From: Aedes albopictus
Taxonomy: Eukaryota > Arthropoda > Insecta > Diptera > Culicidae
DNA: 64,000 nucleotides
NCBI RefSeq assembly: GCF_035046485.1
Contig: NC_085138.1
Location: forward strand, 293,056,256-293,120,255
Direction: 5' to 3'
The position numbers and the translations under genes are program-made. Below, one piece after another: positions 1 through 10,845 of this stretch. Position 1 is the first letter of the stretch, and each line of letters starts with the position of its first letter. Under the pieces are notes generated by a model. The model did no database searches and was not told the DNA's origin. It saw only the letters and a list, made by a program, of their open reading frames with translations.

Positions 1-531
1 TGATTTCCTACGTTGTGTCCTTTTTTTAGCGTTTCCACCCACAGGACGACGTTGACGACTGGCAATTAGGTAGCAGCACACAGGTAAGTCACTTTTATTA
101 ATTTTCTTCCTTTTTACAGGTTCCACAGGACAAGATGACGGCGAGCACCACAGACACGGACGAAACCACGAAGAAGAGCTTCCTCAACAGGCCACAAAAC
201 TCAACCTATTACTTATTTCCTATGCACTTTATTTTCCACAGACAGTACAACAAATTTTGTTCGGAACATCTATCTTCTTTATTCTTTCTAGTTATACTTC
301 TGCTCTTCAAGCAAACCCAAACAGTACTGACCTATCCCAATCACTTTCGCTTTCTACAGACCGAGCTGATCCCTCAGTGGTCTGCTAGTGGGAAACCATA
401 TACATGGAGCCCACAAGATTTCCATGATCGGCAACGCTCGGGTGCAGTGTTGTCAGAAATACGATAATAAAGTAGCGCAACACGAACCGGTTAACCCGGG
501 AGCTGTGGCTCAACTCTGCTATGATAGAACA
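1..531 (-). repeat. BEL 3' LTR (cut by window start)
   Basis: Read on the minus strand this LTR starts TGTTCTATC at 531. Its last bases probably lie outside the window, because the other copy extends to 6878. On the plus strand both copies carry a 110-codon open frame (135-467 here) behind CAG/GTAAGT and a pyrimidine tract with CAG. That frame runs antisense to gag-pol and has no known homology. Confidence 0.9.
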
Positions 532-544
532 TACCCGCCGCCTT
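532..544 (-). other. BEL polypurine tract
   Basis: On the minus strand a purine-rich run (AAGGCGGCGGGTA) directly abuts the 3' LTR start. This is the expected place for the plus-strand DNA primer of reverse transcription. Assignment is by position and composition. Confidence 0.6.
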
Positions 545-651
545 GAATAACATTCAATTATCAACAAAACAAACAAGCAAAATCATCTGACTACACATGC
601 ACAAAGGTTTTCTAAATTCTAGGAACAATTTCTAGGTTTTTTCGTAATTAC

Positions 652-3600
652 TTAATCTAAAGCAGGCTCCAGTTGAAGTTCATCGTTGGATGTTGAATCG
701 CTGTCATCAGGAACCGATGCGACGAAAGGAAGCAGGCAAATTTTCGCAATTGGTCGTTTGATAACACCTTTCGCAGTCAACAATGAAACGACCCGAGTGA
801 TGTTGTCGTTCCCGGGATGAACGGCGACTATACGAGCCAAAGGCCAGCGCAGTGTTGGCTGTTGCTCGTCGACGATGATGACAAGTTGCCCCAGCAGAAA
901 TTTCTCGTTCCTCGAATGACCCTTGGTGTCCTTTTGCAGCTCCTGGATGTATTCCTTCTGCCAATGGTGCCAAAATCGTCCGATGTGAGACTGAAGTTTC
1001 CAGTAGTGGTCCAGCTGACTTGTCGGAATGGTGCGAAAGTCTGGGTCGGGCAGGGCGAGAAGCGATGTACCGACGAGGAAGTGGCCTGGAGTTAATGCAG
1101 CCAAGTCGTCAGGATCCTCGTTCATTGGAAGCAGTGGCCGCGAATTCATTATCGCTTCTACCTGTGCTAGAACAGTGCTCATGTCCTCATAAGAGAGCCG
1201 CGTCGTGCCTATCTGTCGATACAGATGCTTCTTCGCTACCTTGATGGCCGACTCCCATAGCCCGCCGAAGTGAGGAGCTTTTGGAGGTGTGAAGTGCCAA
1301 GTAGTTCCTTCGGCGGCACATGTCGATACGATTTCCGCTTGGAATGTTTCTTCAGCGAGCATGTCATACAATTGGGTGATGTCGTTGCTAGCACCTTCAA
1401 AATTCTTCCCATTGTCCGAATGTATATCCGAGGGGCGGCCTCGGCGAGAGATAAACCTGCGAAGAGTTGCCAGGAAAGCAGACGTGGACAGTTCGCTGAC
1501 TAACTCTAGGTGCACCGCCTTCGTTGCGAAGCACACGAAGAGGCACAGATACGCTTTCGTGGGAGCAGCTCGTTTGTGGATGGCCTTCAGGTAGAATGGC
1601 CCAGCGTAATCAACTCCTACTACGCTGAATGGACGACTGGGAATCACTCGGGCAGCAGGTAGCTGGCCGATTTGTTGCTGTTCAGCCACCGGATTGAGAC
1701 GATAGCATCGGAAACAAGCACGAACTACATTTCGCACTAGTCTGCGGCCGTCGATCGGCCAAAATTCTTCGCGCATTGCTGCCAGCAGAGCACGCCCGCC
1801 GCCGTGGAGAAGCTTCTTGTGGTAGTGCTCAGCTACAAGGCGCGTGAAAGGGTGTGATTTGGGAAGGAGTGCAGGATGTTTGCTTTGGTAGGGCAATTTA
1901 GACAGACTTAGACGGCCTCCCACTCGCAATACTCTCTCTGGGTCGACGAATGGGCTCAACTTTCGAAGGGGAGAACGCTTTCCAACTACTTGACCATCTT
2001 GAAGGGCTTTTATTTCGGTGACAAAGGAGTCATTTTGCGCAAGGCGAACTAGGGTCGTTTTGGCTTCAGCTAACTGTTGGGGAAAGAGGCTGACGGTAGT
2101 GGTAACTTGGTCTGATTCTGGTTGAGTACGAGTTTTGGCACGACAATTCGCAACGAAACGCTGACAGTGAGCGACGACGTGGAGCAGGCGAGTGTAGGAG
2201 GACCATCGTAGGAACAACGAGTTGATCGGGGGTGACGTTGCAGTTGCTGCTGCGGAAACCGTTCGAATTTCAAGGTCTTCTTCGGGTACGTTTGGAGCTT
2301 CACATGTTGGCCAATACTGTGCTTGACGGGCTAACCAATCGGGTCCGCTGCGCCAGAGATTGCTTCCGACGAATTCCGCTACTGTCATTCCGCGTGACAC
2401 CAGATCGGCAGGATTTTCGTAGCCAGCGACGTGATTCCAGATACAGCCATGGGTGAAGTGTTGGATCTCTGAAACCCGATTACCGACGTATGTCTTCCAA
2501 GTGTTCGGAGGCGAACGGATCCACTGCAGCGTAATGGCAGAGTCGGACCAGAAAAACGAGGTGGAAATGTCAATGCCGATAGCTTTCTTGATCCGATCGT
2601 AAAGATGGGCACCTAAAACAGCGGCGCAGAGTTCCAAGCGTGGAAGACTAACTCGTTTTAGGGGTGCCACACGCGACTTGGATGCCAGCAGGCAAATACG
2701 AGTCTGACCTTGCGCGTTCTCGCAGCGGGCGTAGATGCATGCACCGTACGCCGATTCTGAAGCATCGGAGAAAGTGTGTAGCTGGATCGTTGAGTTTGGC
2801 AAGAGTGCATAGCGGTCGACACGGTATGAGGAAATTTTCGGAAGTTCGCTGCGAATGTTCTCCCACTTTTGCTGGACCTGTTCCGGAACGGGATCGTCCC
2901 ATCCGCAAGATAACAGCCAGAGCTCCTGCATCAAAATCTTGGATTTCACGACGACCGGTGCGATGAGACCAAGTGGATCAAATAAACGTGATATGGCCGA
3001 CAAAATGGAACGCTTGGTGGGTGGTTTGCTGTTCTCATCGACACTGGAGTCGAAGCGCAAGGTGTCCGCTTCCGGTTCCCAACAGATTCCTAAGGCTTTC
3101 ACGGTTTCGTTAGGGCTGAATTCGAGGGACGACTGAGTACCAATTTGGTCGTCTTTCAGGCCCTGCAGAACATCGAGCTCATTGGACGTCCATTTTCTCA
3201 GCTCGAAGCCTCCCTTGGCCAGTAGCTCGCTCATTTCCGTTCGCAGTCGAATAGCCTCTTGAACAGATTGTGCTCCTCCGATGAAGTCGTCGACGTAAAA
3301 GCTCTTGCGCAACGCAGGACCGCCAAGGGGGTACGCCTCGCCTTCGTCATCCGCCAGCTGTTTCAATGTGCGTGTTGCAAGGTAGGAAGAAGGCGCCAAG
3401 CCGTATGTAACAGTGAGCAATTCGTAAACCTGTACTGGAGAACTTGGAGTGAATCGAAAAAAGATGCGAACGAGCGACCTGTCGTCCGGATGCAGCAAAA
3501 CTTGCCTGTACATTTTGGCAATGTCGCCTACCACGGCCACCTTGAAGGTTCGGAAGCGAATCATGATGTCCAGCAGATCATCCTGTACCACCGGGCCCAC

Positions 3601-6009
3601 AGAAAGTGCTTCGTTTAGGGAATAGCCTGTCGAAGTCTTTGCCGAAGCGTCGAAAACTACTCGAACTTTGGTGGTCGTGCTGGAATCTTTGAAGACTGGG
3701 TGGTGCGGAAGATAGTAGGCTACTGCAGGTTCTTTTTCGTGCGTTCCTACCAAGCGCATGTGGCCAAGGTCGAGGTATTCCTGCATAAACGCGTGGTAAT
3801 CTTCCTTGAGTTTTGCATCCCGCTCAAGGCGCTTCTCCAAGAGCTGAAAACGGCGTAGCGCATTGGCTTTTGATGCTCCAAGCTTGACGTCGAAATCAGG
3901 TTGACGAGGCATTCGAACGATGTAGCGGCCTTCGTCATTGCGCTCGACCGAAGACTGGTAGACTGTCTCACAGTGCCGTTCTTCCACAGAGTAACCGTCG
4001 TTGAGGACCAATTCTTCAGTTTTCCAGAAGCGTTCAATGCTTTCCTCGAGTGACACCATCGAAATAGTTATGGAACTGGATGCAGAAGTGCCGGAAGTGG
4101 AGTCTGGGTGGATTTGAGTAGAAGAACCAGCGACTATCCAGCCGAAAACGCTATCAACGAGGACTGGGAGATTTGCAGCCAACTGTAACCGTGCAGCACT
4201 GGGGAAGAACGAATAGAAATGCCTCGCACCGAGTACCAAGTCAATTGGCTGCGACTTGTTGAACGAAGGATCGGCCAGCACCAGTTCCTTCGGGATATTC
4301 CACCCTGCCGTAGAAATATTCTGTGATGGAAGGTCTGCTGTGACTTTGTCCATCACCAAGAAGTTGACATCACACGAGAATGGCTGATTCTGCGACCGAA
4401 TTTCGGTGTAGACTGACTGGCGCACAGGCTTGGACAATTTACCGGCACCCTGTACCGTAATGTTGACGTTGCTGCGCCGCAGACGAAGCATACTGGCGAG
4501 TCGCTCGGTTATAAGATTTGGCTGTGAGGCGCTGTCCAAAAGAGCGCGCGCTGGATGTTCGTGACCGAAAGAGTCGACGATATTTACGATGACGGTGAGC
4601 AAAAACACATTGTCTTTTTCGTGGTGACGAGGGACGCTAGTTTGAACCACTGGAACCTGACCATCTGTTGCGATCACCAGAGACTGTTCGGAATGCTCTG
4701 CTGAAGAAAACGAGTGATTGATCACCGGAGTTGACGAGGTGGTGATGGGAAGCGTTGCGCTGTCGTTTGAGGACCTGCGGCTGGCATCCGGGGCTGCGTA
4801 GTGAAGAAGACTATGGTGCCGACGATTACAATACCTGCAAGTGAGTTCCGATGGACAGTTGCGATTGGAATGATCGGATTTCAAGCAGTTAGTACACAGG
4901 CGCTTCGCGTTGACAATCTGCTGACGTTCAGAAAGCGGAAGACGCTGAAATTTGAAACATTTGCCCAAAGGATGTGGCTGATTGCAAGCTGGACATCGTT
5001 TCGTTGTGCTAGCAGTGGAAGAGCACGACGAAAGACGAATCATCGGTATTTGCTTCTTCGACGACGACGCGGTAGGTGGAGCGGAACCCGATGGTGCATG
5101 GTGATTCACAGAAATCGACTCCAAAACCCGAATTCTCCGTTGCAGGAACCCAATCAGGCAGTCGTAGTTTGGATCTGTCACCGTCGACGCATGGTCCTCC
5201 CACACCTTGAGTGTGTCGTCGTGTAGTCTCGTGCAAAGCAGGTGTTCGAGAAGGCTGCTCCACGAATCGGTAGGTTCTCCAAGCTGCCGAAGGACTTTCA
5301 CATGCCGTTCGAACTCGTCAACCAACCCATGAAGTGTCGTAGCGGACTCCTTCTTCATCCGTGGAACATCGAAGAGTGCCTGGAGGTGGCGCTTCTTCAT
5401 TAAATACTCGTTGGAGTAACGACCTTTCAGTGCATCCCAAGCCAAGTTATAATTAGCGGAACTGATCGCGATCGACTCGATGGACTGCGCAGCTTCTCCT
5501 TTTACAGCTGCCCTTAAGTAGTGGAATTTTTGGATGTCGGGCAGTTCAGCGTTCGAATGTATCAAAGCGACGAACGTATCGTGGAAAGTGAGCCAGTGCT
5601 GGTAATCGCCGTCGAATTCCGGAAGCGAAATAGTTGGAAGCTTGATCCCAGAGAGAGCGGAGTTAGTTTGAGCGGAACAAGGATTGCGAGCGTTCATATG
5701 AGTGGGAGGCATTTTAGAGAGTAAGTCTGCTTTTATTGCGAAAAGCCGGGTTTCATAGCCAGCACGAACATCAGCATGCAATGCCCTACCTTCTGCTGTC
5801 CTTTCCGTATCCTCAAGCTGGCCCTGCACCGCTTCGAGGTTAGACCAGATGTTGTCGACGTGGCTCAGTCTGAGCGGTACTTGTCCTTGGTCCCGTCCTG
5901 CATCGTAGTTGGCGACGAAAGCCTCTGCCCGACCCAGAGTAGCGAGCAGCGTGTCTCTCCTCGCGATGAGCACCTCGCAGTCCGCCATGGTAGAGGCTCG
6001 ACAGCTCAA
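652..6009 (-). CDS. gag-pol: BEL/Pao gag-pol polyprotein
   Basis: A 1785-codon uninterrupted frame. In order: an N-terminal gag region (about 1-330, with the DUF1759-like stretch LPEFDGDYQHWL at 129-140); zinc-knuckle cysteines (339-394, CxxC/H patterns); an aspartic protease (DSA at 492-494); reverse transcriptase with RVVFDAS (783) and YVDD (905-908); RNase H with D1082, E1126, D1156 and D1202; integrase zinc finger (H1397, H1402, C1432, C1435); and the integrase core DDE (D1467, D1532, E1586) with a basic C-terminal part. All catalytic residues are present. Length and domain order fit BEL/Pao, where protease precedes RT and integrase is last. The first ATG may be displaced: a second Met at residue 8 (MADCEV) is an equally good start. 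It would act in cytoplasmic particles and insert cDNA into chromosomes. Confidence 0.95.
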   Translation of the reverse strand: MSCRASTMADCEVLIARRDTLLATLGRAEAFVANYDAGRDQGQVPLRLSHVDNIWSNLEAVQGQLEDTERTAEGRALHADVRAGYETRLFAIKADLLSKMPPTHMNARNPCSAQTNSALSGIKLPTISLPEFDGDYQHWLTFHDTFVALIHSNAELPDIQKFHYLRAAVKGEAAQSIESIAISSANYNLAWDALKGRYSNEYLMKKRHLQALFDVPRMKKESATTLHGLVDEFERHVKVLRQLGEPTDSWSSLLEHLLCTRLHDDTLKVWEDHASTVTDPNYDCLIGFLQRRIRVLESISVNHHAPSGSAPPTASSSKKQIPMIRLSSCSSTASTTKRCPACNQPHPLGKCFKFQRLPLSERQQIVNAKRLCTNCLKSDHSNRNCPSELTCRYCNRRHHSLLHYAAPDASRRSSNDSATLPITTSSTPVINHSFSSAEHSEQSLVIATDGQVPVVQTSVPRHHEKDNVFLLTVIVNIVDSFGHEHPARALLDSASQPNLITERLASMLRLRRSNVNITVQGAGKLSKPVRQSVYTEIRSQNQPFSCDVNFLVMDKVTADLPSQNISTAGWNIPKELVLADPSFNKSQPIDLVLGARHFYSFFPSAARLQLAANLPVLVDSVFGWIVAGSSTQIHPDSTSGTSASSSITISMVSLEESIERFWKTEELVLNDGYSVEERHCETVYQSSVERNDEGRYIVRMPRQPDFDVKLGASKANALRRFQLLEKRLERDAKLKEDYHAFMQEYLDLGHMRLVGTHEKEPAVAYYLPHHPVFKDSSTTTKVRVVFDASAKTSTGYSLNEALSVGPVVQDDLLDIMIRFRTFKVAVVGDIAKMYRQVLLHPDDRSLVRIFFRFTPSSPVQVYELLTVTYGLAPSSYLATRTLKQLADDEGEAYPLGGPALRKSFYVDDFIGGAQSVQEAIRLRTEMSELLAKGGFELRKWTSNELDVLQGLKDDQIGTQSSLEFSPNETVKALGICWEPEADTLRFDSSVDENSKPPTKRSILSAISRLFDPLGLIAPVVVKSKILMQELWLLSCGWDDPVPEQVQQKWENIRSELPKISSYRVDRYALLPNSTIQLHTFSDASESAYGACIYARCENAQGQTRICLLASKSRVAPLKRVSLPRLELCAAVLGAHLYDRIKKAIGIDISTSFFWSDSAITLQWIRSPPNTWKTYVGNRVSEIQHFTHGCIWNHVAGYENPADLVSRGMTVAEFVGSNLWRSGPDWLARQAQYWPTCEAPNVPEEDLEIRTVSAAATATSPPINSLFLRWSSYTRLLHVVAHCQRFVANCRAKTRTQPESDQVTTTVSLFPQQLAEAKTTLVRLAQNDSFVTEIKALQDGQVVGKRSPLRKLSPFVDPERVLRVGGRLSLSKLPYQSKHPALLPKSHPFTRLVAEHYHKKLLHGGGRALLAAMREEFWPIDGRRLVRNVVRACFRCYRLNPVAEQQQIGQLPAARVIPSRPFSVVGVDYAGPFYLKAIHKRAAPTKAYLCLFVCFATKAVHLELVSELSTSAFLATLRRFISRRGRPSDIHSDNGKNFEGASNDITQLYDMLAEETFQAEIVSTCAAEGTTWHFTPPKAPHFGGLWESAIKVAKKHLYRQIGTTRLSYEDMSTVLAQVEAIMNSRPLLPMNEDPDDLAALTPGHFLVGTSLLALPDPDFRTIPTSQLDHYWKLQSHIGRFWHHWQKEYIQELQKDTKGHSRNEKFLLGQLVIIVDEQQPTLRWPLARIVAVHPGNDNITRVVSLLTAKGVIKRPIAKICLLPFVASVPDDSDSTSNDELQLEPALD

Positions 6010-6853
6010 ATTGATCGTTGTAGTCGGCGAGATCTGTCCAGAAAAAAGACCACGGTAGTCCGGACGTTTGTAAATTTAATCACTTGGAAAGGTACTCTTG
6101 CGTGCCTTGAATTATCAAAAAACGTTAACCGGAACAGTCTCGAGCGCCGTCCGCGCTATTCGTGATCCAAATCGCCGAAATAGTTCCAGGGCGTCGAGGT
6201 GTCTGGTAGGAATCGTCCTCAAAAGCGAATGGAAATCCGTGGATGATTGTTGGTTGGTGGCGAAGCCTTCCTCAAAATGGCGTGAGGGCTGAACGAAATC
6301 TCCTTTTCAGTTCGGTACGGCGTCAGAAATGGTCCGTAAAATCCACAAAAAGCCGTAGGGGGCCTTACCAGATGTACACCAGCACGTAGAGTCCCGAAAC
6401 GGCTGGGTTAGTGGCCAGATGTAACAGTCGGAGTGACGTAACAAGGGCCAGTGATGATCCAACTAACATTTAATCATCAGGTCGTCGGTTGCTTGAAGAG
6501 ATGGCGCCGTGGGGGCTGGCAGTAATGGCGCAATTTGCCCGCGCGATGCACGTGGCTCGTAGGGGTAGTTAGCGGGGTGTCCAGAATGCCAGGAATGACC
6601 AAAAGTGCATGGAATGGAAGAAACAAGCGATCTAAAGGGTACCTGTGAAACCCTGGGAAGAAAATCGGACAGGTAATTACCTTGCGCCCGATAAATCGAG
6701 CCTTGAATCAAATTCAATTTGCAGCAACACGAACAGCGTCCCCGTTGTCGTCTCAGGGATGGTGAATGTAATGGCGCGACCACAGCGGTGGATTGTTCTA
6801 GACCACGCAATGGCGGGTGCCAAAGGAACCTTCTAGAACGTTTTCCGACCGAG
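6010..6853 (-). other. BEL 5' untranslated leader
   Basis: About 840 bases between the primer-binding site and the gag start. No long frame on the minus strand. It is GC-rich compared with flanking DNA and presumably carries packaging signals, though none can be named from sequence alone. Confidence 0.6.
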
Positions 6854-6871
6854 ATCCTGGTCACGGCACCA
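6854..6871 (-). other. BEL primer-binding site
   Basis: Read on the minus strand the sequence is TGGTGCCGTGACCAGGAT, beginning with TGG as expected for pairing with the CCA end of a tRNA. It lies six bases beyond the inferred LTR end. I do not assign the tRNA species. Confidence 0.65.
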
Positions 6872-6877
6872 ATTTTA

Positions 6878-7437
6878 TGGTTGTTCTTACCACAAAAAAA
6901 AACGGGTGATTTCCTACGTTGTGTCCTTTTTTTAGCGTTTCCACCCACAGGACGACGTTGACGACTGGCAATTAGGTAGCAGCACACAGGTAAGTCACTT
7001 TTATTAATTTTCTTCCTTTTTACAGGTTCCACAGGACAAGATGACGGCGAGCACCACAGACACGGACGAAACCACGAAGAAGAGCTTCCTCAACAGGCCA
7101 CAAAACTCAACCTATTACTTATTTCCTATGCACTTTATTTTCCACAGACAGTACAACAAATTTTGTTCGGAACATCTATCTTCTTTATTCTTTCTAGTTA
7201 TACTTCTGCTCTTCAAGCAAACCCAAACAGTACTGACCTATCCCAATCACTTTCGCTTTCTACAGACCGAGCTGATCCCTCAGTGGTCTGCTAGTGGGAA
7301 ACCATATACATGGAGCCCACAAGATTTCCATGATCGGCAACGCTCGGGTGCAGTGTTGTCAGAAATACGATAATAAAGTAGCGCAACACGAACCGGTTAA
7401 CCCGGGAGCTGTGGCGCAACTCTGCTATGATAGAACA
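6878..7437 (-). repeat. BEL 5' LTR
   Basis: A 560-bp LTR reading TG...CA on the minus strand (starts TGTTCTATC at 7437, ends ACAACCA at 6878). Bases 6907-7437 match 1-531. The flank to the right (TCAAC) would be half of a 5-bp target duplication whose partner lies outside the window. Confidence 0.88.
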
Positions 7438-7594
7438 TCAACATTGTATAAACAAAACTGAAAAGGGAATTGTAATAACGCATACAGCGTTAAGAGAGTT
7501 CATAGATCTTCATCACTGCGAGTAGAGAACAACAGAACAGTCTGAACATTCAGGTTTCTGAAGTCAGTTTCACTTAATAAGTGTTAACTGAGTA

Positions 7595-8332
7595 CTAGGG
7601 AACCAGTTGCGCAAAAAACTGGAAGTTACATATCAAATGATACGAAGTTCCATAATCGGATTCACAGTTATAACATACAAACAAGCATACAAATACAGAC
7701 AGTGCTTTAACCAGCATGCTGCAATTATGCTTAGACAGATTTGATAGATACTTCGCCACCCGTAGAGATGGCTCAGTACAATAAAATTTTGTATGACGAC
7801 ATGACTCCAAACTATTCCAGTATTGTTTGTGCTGAGTGGCAGCCCGGGTGTGAATCTGAAGCTTTGCCCAACACTTCGGTACCGGAAAAGCTGGCTCAGG
7901 ACCAATGAAGCCATGTGATGCTCCAGTGCAAGCTAGCTCATCAGCCAATTCATTTCCAGCGATGGAAGAATGGCCAGGTACCCATACAAGGTGAACAGCG
8001 TTTGCTGAATTCAGCTCCTCGATTTGAGTTCGACAAGCGATAACTATCTTCGACCTGAAGTTGATCGAAGCAAGTGCTTTAATAGCAGCCTGGATAACTG
8101 AACAGAAGTATATTACTTTGCCCATTACGTGCTACTGAAGTGCTGATTGCACTCCGCACATAAGAGCAAAAATTTCAGCCTGAAAAACGGTGCAGTGTCT
8201 ACGAAGTGAGTAAGACTGATACAGCCTTAGCTCACGAGAATAAACACCAGCACCTGCTCGCCCGTTCAGAAGAGAGCCATCAGTGTAACATACGATGTCG
8301 CCTGAAATACTTCTTGATAACAAGACGTCCAC
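7595..8332 (-). pseudogene. LINE RNase H domain, broken
   Basis: Two minus-strand frames join into one RNase H region. The first (8332-8132) has YTDGSLLNGRAGAGV and FQAEIFAL. The second (8125-7595) has VWVPGHSSIAGNELADELA, the HSxxxGNExAD signature. A stop near 8130 separates them, and the tail has lost sequence before the terminal CESDYGTSYHLICN zinc-binding stretch. An RNase H after RT fits the I/Loa/R1-type LINE group rather than Jockey or RTE. Dead copy. Confidence 0.85.
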
Positions 8333-8399
8333 CCTTCCCGGGAAGGGAATTTCGATGGAAATATCCTACACGGAAAATTACAAGCAATTGTAAGATCAC

Positions 8400-9764
8400 T
8401 TTTGAGCAAGGACCACTTTGTCCCAATTCACCATAAGTGGAAACAACGAGGAGTGTGTTGATGAGCGGTTCACAGGAATTACTTCTTGTAGACCGAGTAC
8501 TCGTAAACGGCAAGTGTAAGAAAGTGCTTCTTGTTTGAGATGAATGTGTCATGGGGCAACGTCAAAGAGAACTTCGAGCGCAGCCGCAGGAGTTGATGAG
8601 AACGCTCCAGACATCGCTATTAAGCACATCCTTTGGAGATGGCCTAATTTTGATTGGACCGTTCTCATTTCGAAGACATCCATAAGCCAATATTGGACGA
8701 ACAACAGTTGTGTAAATCCATTTGATACACTTGGGTTTGAGACCCCAAGTTGTACGTACCAAAGGTTCGCCGGCATTGCCCGAAGGCCATAGAAGCTTTC
8801 TTGATTCTGAACTCAACATGAGGTGTCCAGGAAAGCTTGGAATCAAGAATGACTCCAACGTACTTTACCTGTTCAGTCACATTGATTTCAGAATCAAAGA
8901 GACGTAAAGGTCGAACACCATTACGGTTTCGGTTTTCCGTGAAAAGAAAAATAGATGTTTTACTCGGATTTACCGAAAGGCCATATTGGCGACACCAACC
9001 CTAAACTACCTGAAGCGTTTTGCATCAGGTCGAAAAGAGTGCTGATGCACATACCGACTAACAATGTTAGGTAGGTAGTCGTTGGCAAAACCATAAGTAG
9101 GAAAACCGCTATTATTGAGTTGCCTCAATAGCGTACCTGCTACGAGATTCCGCAAAAGTGATGATAGGACTCCCCCTTGGGAGCATCCACAAACACTCAA
9201 TTTCCTAATCGCCGCTTGACGCAATGTTGAGAAGAGATGTCGGTTTTGGAGCATTTGGTGAATCCAATTGGAAATCATTGGGAGATATACCTTGACTCCG
9301 TGCGGCTTCCAATATGGCATCGAAAGGCACGTTGTCAAAGCACCCTCGAAATCTAAGAAAACACCAAAGCAGGATTGCTTTTGAGCGAATGTCTTCTCGA
9401 TATCATAAACAACTTTGTGTAAAAGAGTCACAGTGGACTTTTCAGATTGGTAAGCATGTTGGTTCACATGAAGAGGTACATTGGCCAGATGAACATCACG
9501 GATGTGATGATCAACAATGCGTTCTAATCATTTCAGAAGAAAAGAGGTCAAACTGATAGGTCTGAAGCTCTTTGCTTCTTCATACGGCGCACGACCCACT
9601 TTCGGAATAAACTTCACAGTAATATCCCGCCAGGATTTGGGAATATACCCTGTAGCAAAACTGCAAACAAGTAGTTCTTTCAAAACATGTTTGAAATGAT
9701 CAAATCCCTTCATGAAGCAAAATAGGATAAATCCCATCTGCCCCAGGAGATTTGAAATGAGCAA
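8400..9764 (-). pseudogene. LINE reverse transcriptase, frameshifted
   Basis: Minus-strand fragments carry RT motifs: PKSWRDITVKFIPKVGR and SFRPISLTSF (9764-9528), LDFEGA and CSQGGVLSSLLRNLVA (9467-9006), then KYVGVILDSKLSWTPH (8880-8665). The catalytic FADD box reads FANDY, so the active site is lost. Several frameshifts break the frame. It continues the endonuclease upstream and the RNase H downstream in the same element. Confidence 0.85.
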
Positions 9765-9769
9765 AGCTA

Positions 9770-10845
9770 TTAAGTGCCAGACGTCAGGTTTTTCCAGCCG
9801 GATCGTTCAGCAGACCGAAGAGCTTTCTGGTAGGCCTTGCGAGCCGACCTGAAAGCCTCCGATTCAGCTGAACGTCGTCTGTTCCAACTCTTTCTACATT
9901 GTTTCCTGAACTTCGCCAGATCAGAGTTCCACCAAGGGGTTCCTCTTGTGGTCTTCATAGACCGCAAAGGGCAAGCTTCTTCAAAAGCTTCCATGATGAA
10001 GGCCGTTGTAGTATCATCGGCATCATCTAAATCACTTGGAGTGTCAATTGATGGTGAATACCCATGAAATTTGGCTGCAACCAAATCGGTAAAGAGATCC
10101 CAGTTGGTTGACCGGGGGTTCCTGAAACGCAAAGTTTGCGAAGTAACATTCACATGTTCAAACAAGATGTAGCGATGGTCAGATAAAGATTCTTCATCTG
10201 ACACATGCCAATTGGTCAACTCGTGACTAATTCTACTAGAGCAAAGCGTTATGTCTAACACTTCCTCTCTAGCAGATACCATGAAGGTTGGGCGGTTGCC
10301 TATGTTAAGTAATCCAAGATCTGTACTACTTAAGTATTCCATCAAACTGGAGCCTCTCAAATTGATGTCTGAGCTGCACCAGATCATATGGTGAGCATTA
10401 GCATCACTACCAACAATTAGCGGAAGGCCTTTTGAAGTGCAGTATGCAATGACTTGCTTGAAAGCATCCGTAGGGGATGGTTCATCATGCAGTAAGTAAA
10501 CCGAACAATAAACGTATTTCCTGTTGAGGTTTCCAACAGATACATCGATTGTGATAGCACATACATCTCTAGTAGTTAGTTCAGAGATGAGTGTAGCAAC
10601 GATTGCGTTGTTGACAACCACACATGCTCGAGGCATGACACGTGAGTTTGCCATTTCATTTTTACTGAAAGTAGGAAACACCGGATTCACAAGGATTCCT
10701 AGATAGAAATTCCCCTTACGAAAGTACGGTTCTTAGACTAACGCCACTTGGGCTGTACCATTTTGCATAAGTCTACAAAGATTTATCGTTGCTGTTCTTT
10801 TATGCTGAAGATTGATCTGAGCTATCCTAACCGTAGCCACTACCC
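9770..10845 (-). pseudogene. LINE apurinic-type endonuclease domain, with nonsense codon
   Basis: The long part (10690-9770) has IVGSDANAHHMIWC, LDITLCSS and SDHRYI, which are endonuclease/exonuclease/phosphatase motifs. Upstream in the same frame the domain start is readable to about 10845 (RIAQINLQHKRTATINL, then EPYFRKGN), but a TAA stands where EP is normally preceded by Q. The INLQH and QEPY pair is characteristic of the Loa/R1-like endonucleases. It would nick target DNA in an intact element. Confidence 0.85.

Larger units (their letters stand above)
1..7437 (-). mobile_element. BEL/Pao LTR retrotransposon, nearly complete
   Basis: Positions 1-532 and 6907-7438 are a direct repeat with one visible difference (T at 510, G at 7416). 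They flank a single long minus-strand gag-pol frame. The primer-binding site lies inside the right-hand LTR and the purine-rich tract inside the left-hand one, so the element reads right to left. The window opens within the 3' LTR: the PBS position suggests about 29 more bases of LTR lie before base 1. The near identity of the LTRs and the open frame imply a recent insertion. It sits just beyond the end of a decayed LINE. Confidence 0.93.
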
